Positions 60,011-64,000 of a stretch of DNA of 64,000 nt are shown one piece after another (position 1 is the first letter of the stretch; the number at the start of each line of letters is the position of its first letter). The DNA is taken from contig NZ_BLBG01000010.1 of NCBI RefSeq assembly GCF_009687905.1, positions 1 through 64,000 on the forward strand, read 5' to 3'. Source of the stretch: Lacticaseibacillus zhaodongensis. GTDB lineage: Bacteria; Bacillota; Bacilli; Lactobacillales; Lactobacillaceae. The notes beneath the pieces are model-generated. The model was not told where the DNA came from. It did not search any database and worked only from the letters and a program-made list of their open reading frames with translations. The translations under genes and the position numbers were made by a program.

Positions 60011-60062
60011 TTGCATATGCAACGACATGCACCAATGCTAGCACAACTAATTGCAAATGCAA
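60011..60062. promoter_or_regulatory. Pair of MarR-type operators between lysE and marR
   Basis: TTGCATATGCAA (60011-60022) is a perfect palindrome. TTGCAAATGCAA (60051-60062) differs at one base and begins exactly 40 bp later, i.e. on the same helix face. Both lie in the divergent promoter region. Confidence 0.75.
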
Positions 60063-60131
60063 GCAGTCCGGTTATAATTATTGCGTGAGCCAGTGCTTGG
60101 CGGTTCGCGAGCTACTGAGGAGGTTAATTCG

Positions 60132-60533
60132 GTGTTTACAACGATTAGAACTATCGGCGCCATCACTCGCAGCATTCAGAATGATTCCAACGCCCGTTTT
60201 CGCAAGCTCGGCCTTGGTAACAACGCGTTTTTATACGTGATTCGCGTCTGCGAGGAGCCGGGGATGTTTCTGGCCCAGCTGGCGGATGCGGTGCAGATCG
60301 ACCGCACCACCGCGTTTCGCACCGTTAAGCGCCTAGTTGCGGCCGGATATTTGCGGCTTGAGGACGATCCCAGCGATGGTCGGATGCGGCGCGTGTACCC
60401 GGCTGAGCGCGGTCAGGAGGTTTATCCCGAGCTGCATGCATACGAGCAGTACTGCTCGCAGCACCTACTGGCTAATTTGACGGCGGCTGAGCGCAAGCAG
60501 CTGGAAGGTTTACTCACTAAGCTTAATTACTGA
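60132..60533 (+). CDS. MarR family regulator, divergent from LysE exporter
   Basis: 133 residues from GTG 60132 (GAGGAGGTTAATTCG). IQNDSNARFRKLGLGNNAFLYVIRVCEEPGMFLAQLADAVQIDRTTAFRTVKRLVAAGYLRLEDDPSDGRMRRVYPAERG gives the MarR winged HTH. The NNAFLYVIRVCEEPG start of the HTH is typical of the Firmicutes group paired with LysE or MATE exporters. It probably represses itself and the exporter through the two TTGCA dyads. Confidence 0.88.
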   Translation: MFTTIRTIGAITRSIQNDSNARFRKLGLGNNAFLYVIRVCEEPGMFLAQLADAVQIDRTTAFRTVKRLVAAGYLRLEDDPSDGRMRRVYPAERGQEVYPELHAYEQYCSQHLLANLTAAERKQLEGLLTKLNY

Positions 60534-60573
60534 TCCGTTTAATTTTGGATGGCGACACCTTGTGGAGGAAAAA

Positions 60574-61320
60574 ATGCATATTGAGATTGATACGACGGCG
60601 AAGGGGTTGACCATTAACCTACCGCAGACTGCAGCGACCATCACGGTTGGTCCGGTGCAGGCAGATCCAGATGCGGCCCTGCTACTTTTTGCTAAGGACC
60701 ACCAAATCGTGAGTGGCGGGACCACGGCCGAAGACGCCGACCGGCAGCTCGCCTTGACCCTGCAATGGGACCAGGAGGGTGAATACTTACAGCGGATGTT
60801 TGCGGCCAAAATTGCCGGGACGGATGTTGCGGATGCAGGCGTGCCTGCCGGTGCTTACCAGGCAGTGGCGGCGGTTTTTGCAGACCTCACGACTGCCCTG
60901 AGCCTGCTTGGTTACACTTTTGGACAGGCAGCGGCAAAGCCTGCAGCGAAACGGCCCGGCAAGCCGCGGCACCGCTTTGACCGTAAACTGGCGGACACAC
61001 CCTTTACGGTGGATCACGACGGGGCGCACGCCACGGTCTACTGGCGCAAGGCCAAAGAAATGGAGATTGCTCCCGGCGCCCGGCTGCGCACGGAACAGTT
61101 GCTGAACAAGGATGGGTCGGAGAGTTACAGTGCCAAGTATGGTGACAAGCTGCGCGCCGATCACGCTGCTGCGATCAAGGACGGTGTGACCACGGCGGCA
61201 GTCACCCTGCGAAGTGTTAACGAAGTCGGTTCGTTCCTGTACTACGGCAACACTAATAGTTGGTTGCAGTTACTGAATGCAGAGGGTAAAACGCTGGATG
61301 AGCTGACGCGGATCGGCTAA
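60574..61320 (+). CDS. Uncharacterised two-part protein
   Basis: 248 residues from ATG 60574 (GTGGAGGAAAAA; the 60562 ATG overlaps that RBS). The N-terminal 110 residues are beta/alpha and acidic (MHIEIDTTAKGLTINLPQTAATITVGP). A Lys/Pro/Ala-rich linker follows near 118-128 (AAAKPAAKRPGKPRHRF). The C-terminal 115 residues (FTVDHDGAHATVYWRKAKEMEIAPGARLRTEQLLNKDGSESYSAKYGDKLRADHAAAI) form a second domain. No family recognised. No membrane segment. It lies 40 bp after marR, perhaps co-transcribed. Confidence 0.6.
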   Translation: MHIEIDTTAKGLTINLPQTAATITVGPVQADPDAALLLFAKDHQIVSGGTTAEDADRQLALTLQWDQEGEYLQRMFAAKIAGTDVADAGVPAGAYQAVAAVFADLTTALSLLGYTFGQAAAKPAAKRPGKPRHRFDRKLADTPFTVDHDGAHATVYWRKAKEMEIAPGARLRTEQLLNKDGSESYSAKYGDKLRADHAAAIKDGVTTAAVTLRSVNEVGSFLYYGNTNSWLQLLNAEGKTLDELTRIG

Positions 61321-61467
61321 ATTAGCCGTTACGTTTTGTCTCCCGAATGGTCAACCGCGGAAACTGTTTCGCCGAATAAAACGGTAAAAACTGGTCAAAG
61401 CTAATCGTAACTGTTATTATCTTTAATGTAAGCGATAACAATTATATGTTAACGGGGGACTTTAAGA

Positions 61468-62274
61468 ATGCAGGAACGTAAGCTCGTGGCTGTCGATATG
61501 GATGGCACCTTTTTGAATGATGCGATGGATTACGATCGGCCACGCTTTGCTAAACTACATGAACAGATGGTGAATGCTGGGGTGCGGTTTGTCGTCGCTA
61601 GTGGGAACCAGTACTTCCAGCTGCGCTCATTTTTCACCCAGTATCCGGACACCATCTATCTGTCCGAGAATGGTGCATTAATTCGGGATGACGAGCAGGT
61701 GTACTTCAAGGCGGCGTACGACCGCGACACCGCGCTAGCAGTTATCGATGTATTAGAGTCGTATCCGGCTGTCTCGTGGACTGCGTGCGGTTATGAATCT
61801 GCTTACGTTCTGAAGACGGCTGGTGCGGATTACATCACGGACGTTAATAAGTATTACCACCGCCTGCAGTTGATCGACAATCCTGGCGACATCAACGACG
61901 AGATCCTCAAGTTCTCGACCCACTGCCCGGCCAGTGAGACGGCTGATTATGTTGCTGAATACGCCCGCCGCTTGCAGGGACTGGCGGAGCCGACCTCTAG
62001 TGGGCACGGCGACATTGATATCATTCAGCCCGGCATGAACAAGGCGAAGGGGCTCAAGGAGCTCGCCCGCGTCTTGGGCGTACGGCAGGCGGATGTGATT
62101 GCGTTCGGTAACGGCGGCAATGACATCGAGATGTTGCAGTACGCCGGGGATGGTGTGGCCGTGGCCAACGCCGACCCAGACGTCTTGAAGGCCGCCGACC
62201 ACGTGGCCCCGAGTAACAATGATTCTGGGGTCCTCGCTTACGTGGAACAACTTGTTGGCGCGGTCACGGATTAA
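61468..62274 (+). CDS. Cof-type HAD phosphatase (YbiV/SupH-like)
   Basis: 268 residues. Motif I VDMDGTFLND, motif II FVVASGNQYFQL (S/T), SENGALI loop, motif III Lys in MNKAKGLKELARVLG, motif IV VIAFGNGGNDIEMLQYAGDGVAVANA. The FGNGGND form and the SGNQYFQLRSFF segment resemble the YbiV/SupH sugar-phosphate phosphatase branch. ACGGGGGACTTTAAGA precedes ATG 61468. It ends at the 62280 terminator. Confidence 0.9.
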   Translation: MQERKLVAVDMDGTFLNDAMDYDRPRFAKLHEQMVNAGVRFVVASGNQYFQLRSFFTQYPDTIYLSENGALIRDDEQVYFKAAYDRDTALAVIDVLESYPAVSWTACGYESAYVLKTAGADYITDVNKYYHRLQLIDNPGDINDEILKFSTHCPASETADYVAEYARRLQGLAEPTSSGHGDIDIIQPGMNKAKGLKELARVLGVRQADVIAFGNGGNDIEMLQYAGDGVAVANADPDVLKAADHVAPSNNDSGVLAYVEQLVGAVTD

Positions 62275-62278
62275 TTTT

Positions 62279-62350
62279 TAAACTAAAAACTGCTCCCCAG
62301 TCATGCAACGATGAACTATCGTCGGAGACGGGGGAGCAGTTTTTAGTTGA
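62279..62350. terminator. Bidirectional terminator
   Basis: AACTAAAAACTGCTCCCC and GGGGAGCAGTTTTTAGTT form an 18-bp stem between the HAD gene and efp. Confidence 0.9.
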
Positions 62351-62361
62351 TTTGATTAAGC

Positions 62362-62925
62362 TTAGTCGTTGGCGCGCTTAGCGTAAGCACCCTTGTCGGT
62401 GTTAATGATCAGGGCTTCGCCTTCCTTGATGAAGTCAGGCACGCTGACAACGAGACCGGTCTCCATGGTTGCGGGCTTGCCAGAACCAGTTGCGGTTGCA
62501 CCCTTGATGGAAGGAGTGGTTTCCTTAACGGTCAGGGTAACGGTACTTGGCAGGGTGATCCCGATCACTTCGTCGCCGTAGAACTCAATTTTGACGTTGG
62601 TGTTGGGCAGCAAGTAGAGCAGCTCGTTTTCGATACTGGAGGTTGGCAACTCGTACTGTTCGTAAGTTTCCAGATCCATGAAGTAGGCGGTGTCGTCCTG
62701 GGTGTAAAGGAACTGGGCATCTTTGCTTTCAAGAATTGCCTGTTCAACTTTTTCTGTTGGGCGCATCGTGGTCTGAACGATGGAGCCAGAGCGGACGTCG
62801 TAAAGCCGCATCTGCATAACGGTGTTACCCTTACCTGGCTTGTGGTGGTTAGTTTCGAGAACCTTAATCAGTTTCCCGTCCTTTTCAAAAGCCATGCCGC
62901 GCTTCAAGTTAATTGCTTCAATCAT
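62362..62925 (-). CDS. efp: Elongation factor P (second-paralogue type)
   Basis: 187 residues with the three EF-P beta domains. The modification loop HHKPGKGNT has Lys at position 32; domain II has [18 protein letters not shown] and domain [41 protein letters not shown]. It helps ribosomes stalled at proline runs. The loop differs from the usual HVKPGKGAAFVR, and the following strand [13 protein letters not shown] is also unlike the main lactobacillar copy, so this is likely the second EF-P. RBS TTAGGAGAACAAC. Confidence 0.92.
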   Translation of the reverse strand: MIEAINLKRGMAFEKDGKLIKVLETNHHKPGKGNTVMQMRLYDVRSGSIVQTTMRPTEKVEQAILESKDAQFLYTQDDTAYFMDLETYEQYELPTSSIENELLYLLPNTNVKIEFYGDEVIGITLPSTVTLTVKETTPSIKGATATGSGKPATMETGLVVSVPDFIKEGEALIINTDKGAYAKRAND

Positions 62926-62941
62926 GTTGTTCTCCTAACCG

Positions 62942-63204
62942 GTAGCCGCGTTTGGCCGCTACCATTGTGTATTTTTTGTTTTCCGCAAGCCGCAACTAAG
63001 CGGCGTAGTCAGCCACGTGTCGCGGTGGCGGTATCGGAACTACGCGGGCGCAGTAGTGTGCGCTGGTCTCAATTAACATCAAGGGATCTCCCATCATTTA
63101 TCGGGGGCGCGGCGGTGAAGCACCGCGTTATTCCCCAAGCATAATCGCGGGTTGCACGCCCGCATCGGTATTGGCCACATTAGGCCGCTAATCCCCATTA
63201 TAGC
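62942..63204 (-). ncRNA. Candidate structured RNA between pnuC and efp
   Basis: On the minus strand an extended TTGCTATAAT (63204-63199) precedes about 200 nt with no ORF but several GC hairpins: GCGGG/CCCGC, CGCGGTG/CACCG.CGCG, GCGCA/TGCGC, and distal AGCGGC/GCCGCT that could close the molecule. Alternatively it is simply the efp leader. I could not match it to 6S, tmRNA, SRP or a riboswitch class. Confidence 0.35.
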
Positions 63205-63289
63205 AAATATCACGGCCAGGAGTAATTCTTTGTGCATTCGGCCCGCAGCAGCGGCAGTAATAGGGTGGGGCCAAGCGAAATTCTGGGTA

Positions 63290-63336
63290 ATAAAACAGCG
63301 GCTACCCGTGGGGGAGCCGCTGCGTGGAATAATTAT
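63290..63336 (-). terminator. Terminator of pnuC
   Basis: CAGCGGCT (63296) and AGCCGCTG (ending 63323) form the stem; on the minus strand it is followed by TTTTATT. Confidence 0.85.
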
Positions 63337-63338
63337 TT

Positions 63339-64000
63339 TTAGTTTTTAAGAATTCCCTGTTCCTTAACTTCCTGGTAGTGCTTAGCGCTCCAAGGAGAGT
63401 AGAACTTGCCGTAGATTGCGGTGACGAAGTAAGTCAAGGTCACAACCAGCATTGGCAGGGATGACTGGGAGTAGCCACCCTTGAGCGCGGTGAACCACAG
63501 GAGGACGTTAACTGCGTCTTCAGCGAGCCACAGCGTGTAGGTGTCATTGTAGTGCATAACAACCATGACGGAAGCAGTTGCCCCAATGGAAAGAACGAGT
63601 GAGTCCCAGAGTGGGTTGGTGTCACCGAGCATTGAGTAGATATGGAACATGACGAACCAAGCGACGGCAATCACGCCGAGAACCAGGGCCCAACCGCGGC
63701 GGTCGAGGTGGCGCAGCTTCGCGTCAAAATCTTCACCCCATGTCCGCCACTTGAACATCAGTGGTAGGTCGATGCAGGCAACAAAAACGGTTTGGTCAAG
63801 AACGGAGGCGTAGTGCCCGGCGTTCCAGTTGACGAAAATAAAACCAATTGCGGAGATGAAGCCTAGTAGGCCGTTAACACTCTTGCCAACCATCATCGCG
63901 CAGACGCAAAGCAAACCGAAGAGGGTTGCCGCAAAGGTAATGGTGGTAACGAGATTGATTTTGTTCATCAGGAACAATGCGAGCTGGAAGGAAACACCGA
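63339..64000 (-). CDS. pnuC: Nicotinamide riboside transporter PnuC, 5' end outside the window
   Basis: At least 220 residues; the frame is open through the window end (upstream codons read GVSFQLALFLMNKINLV), so the start lies beyond 64000 and the TTG at 63977 is not the real start. About seven helices: LLGFISAIGFIFVNWNAGHYASVLDQ, LSIGATASVMVVMHYNDTYTLWLAEDAVNVLLWFTALKGG, and a C-terminal KFYSPWSAKHYQEVKEQG. The D-x-x-x-LW and NW motifs match PnuC, which takes up nicotinamide riboside for NAD synthesis by facilitated diffusion. Regulation cannot be seen in this window. Confidence 0.88.
   Translation of the reverse strand, partial: GVSFQLALFLMNKINLVTTITFAATLFGLLCVCAMMVGKSVNGLLGFISAIGFIFVNWNAGHYASVLDQTVFVACIDLPLMFKWRTWGEDFDAKLRHLDRRGWALVLGVIAVAWFVMFHIYSMLGDTNPLWDSLVLSIGATASVMVVMHYNDTYTLWLAEDAVNVLLWFTALKGGYSQSSLPMLVVTLTYFVTAIYGKFYSPWSAKHYQEVKEQGILKN

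Noticed and set aside
1-64000. tRNA, rRNA, CRISPR array, prophage or transposase
   Set aside because: No tRNA T-arm (GTTCGANTC) in a cloverleaf context, no rRNA text, no regularly spaced direct repeats, and no integrase, recombinase or transposase protein among the frames.

Overview
The window looks like the chromosome of a GC-rich member of the Lactobacillaceae. Evidence: Gram-positive Shine-Dalgarno sites throughout, a galR-galK-galT cluster with class II GalT, BrnQ under a T-box, class 1A dihydroorotate dehydrogenase, DUF1048/PadR and DUF2316 cassettes, oleate hydratase, RelP-type alarmone synthetase and a second EF-P-like protein. I do not assign a genus. I saw no rRNA, tRNA, prophage, transposase or CRISPR array. 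The region is accessory-rich and heavy in transporters and regulators: five MarR-type proteins, TetR, PadR, WYL, XRE, LacI.

Layout. 0.1-13 kb: an MFS exporter whose 5' end looks damaged, an AbrB-membrane fusion, oleate hydratase, two more MFS exporters, a DUF2316 / amidohydrolase / NTF2-like operon behind a promoter flanked by two operator-like dyads, a methyltransferase, RelP, and a small acidic protein behind a CIRCE-like element. 13-29 kb: peptide deformylase-like protein, a sigma-54 lacking its RpoN box, a GGDEF protein, a lipid kinase, LysE exporter, methionine aminopeptidase, MarR plus a MacB-like ABC transporter, WYL regulator, PadR/DUF1048 cassette, pyrD, and TetR divergent from a second amidohydrolase over a perfect operator. 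29-44 kb: manA, a CPA2 antiporter, galRKT, a second lipid kinase, a second GGDEF protein, brnQ with an isoleucine T-box, and a dipeptide epimerase coupled to a serine hydrolase. 44-64 kb: esterase, livJHMGF behind a leader-peptide attenuator, GGDEF-EAL protein, phosphatases, MarR/LysE pair, efp and partial pnuC.

Branched-chain amino acid uptake appears to be controlled in two ways. BrnQ is governed by uncharged tRNA-Ile through a T-box. The Liv ABC transporter is governed by ribosome stalling on a Val/Leu-rich leader peptide with competing hairpins. Three GGDEF proteins suggest c-di-GMP signalling.

The most unusual content is intergenic. Two families of structured repeats are scattered through the window. 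Family B (six copies, about 225-300 bp) has conserved single-strand cores and hairpins whose stems differ completely between copies yet stay complementary. Family A (four full copies plus fragments, about 120 bp) is a long palindrome whose arms also covary. Both patterns point to selection on RNA or single-stranded DNA structure.
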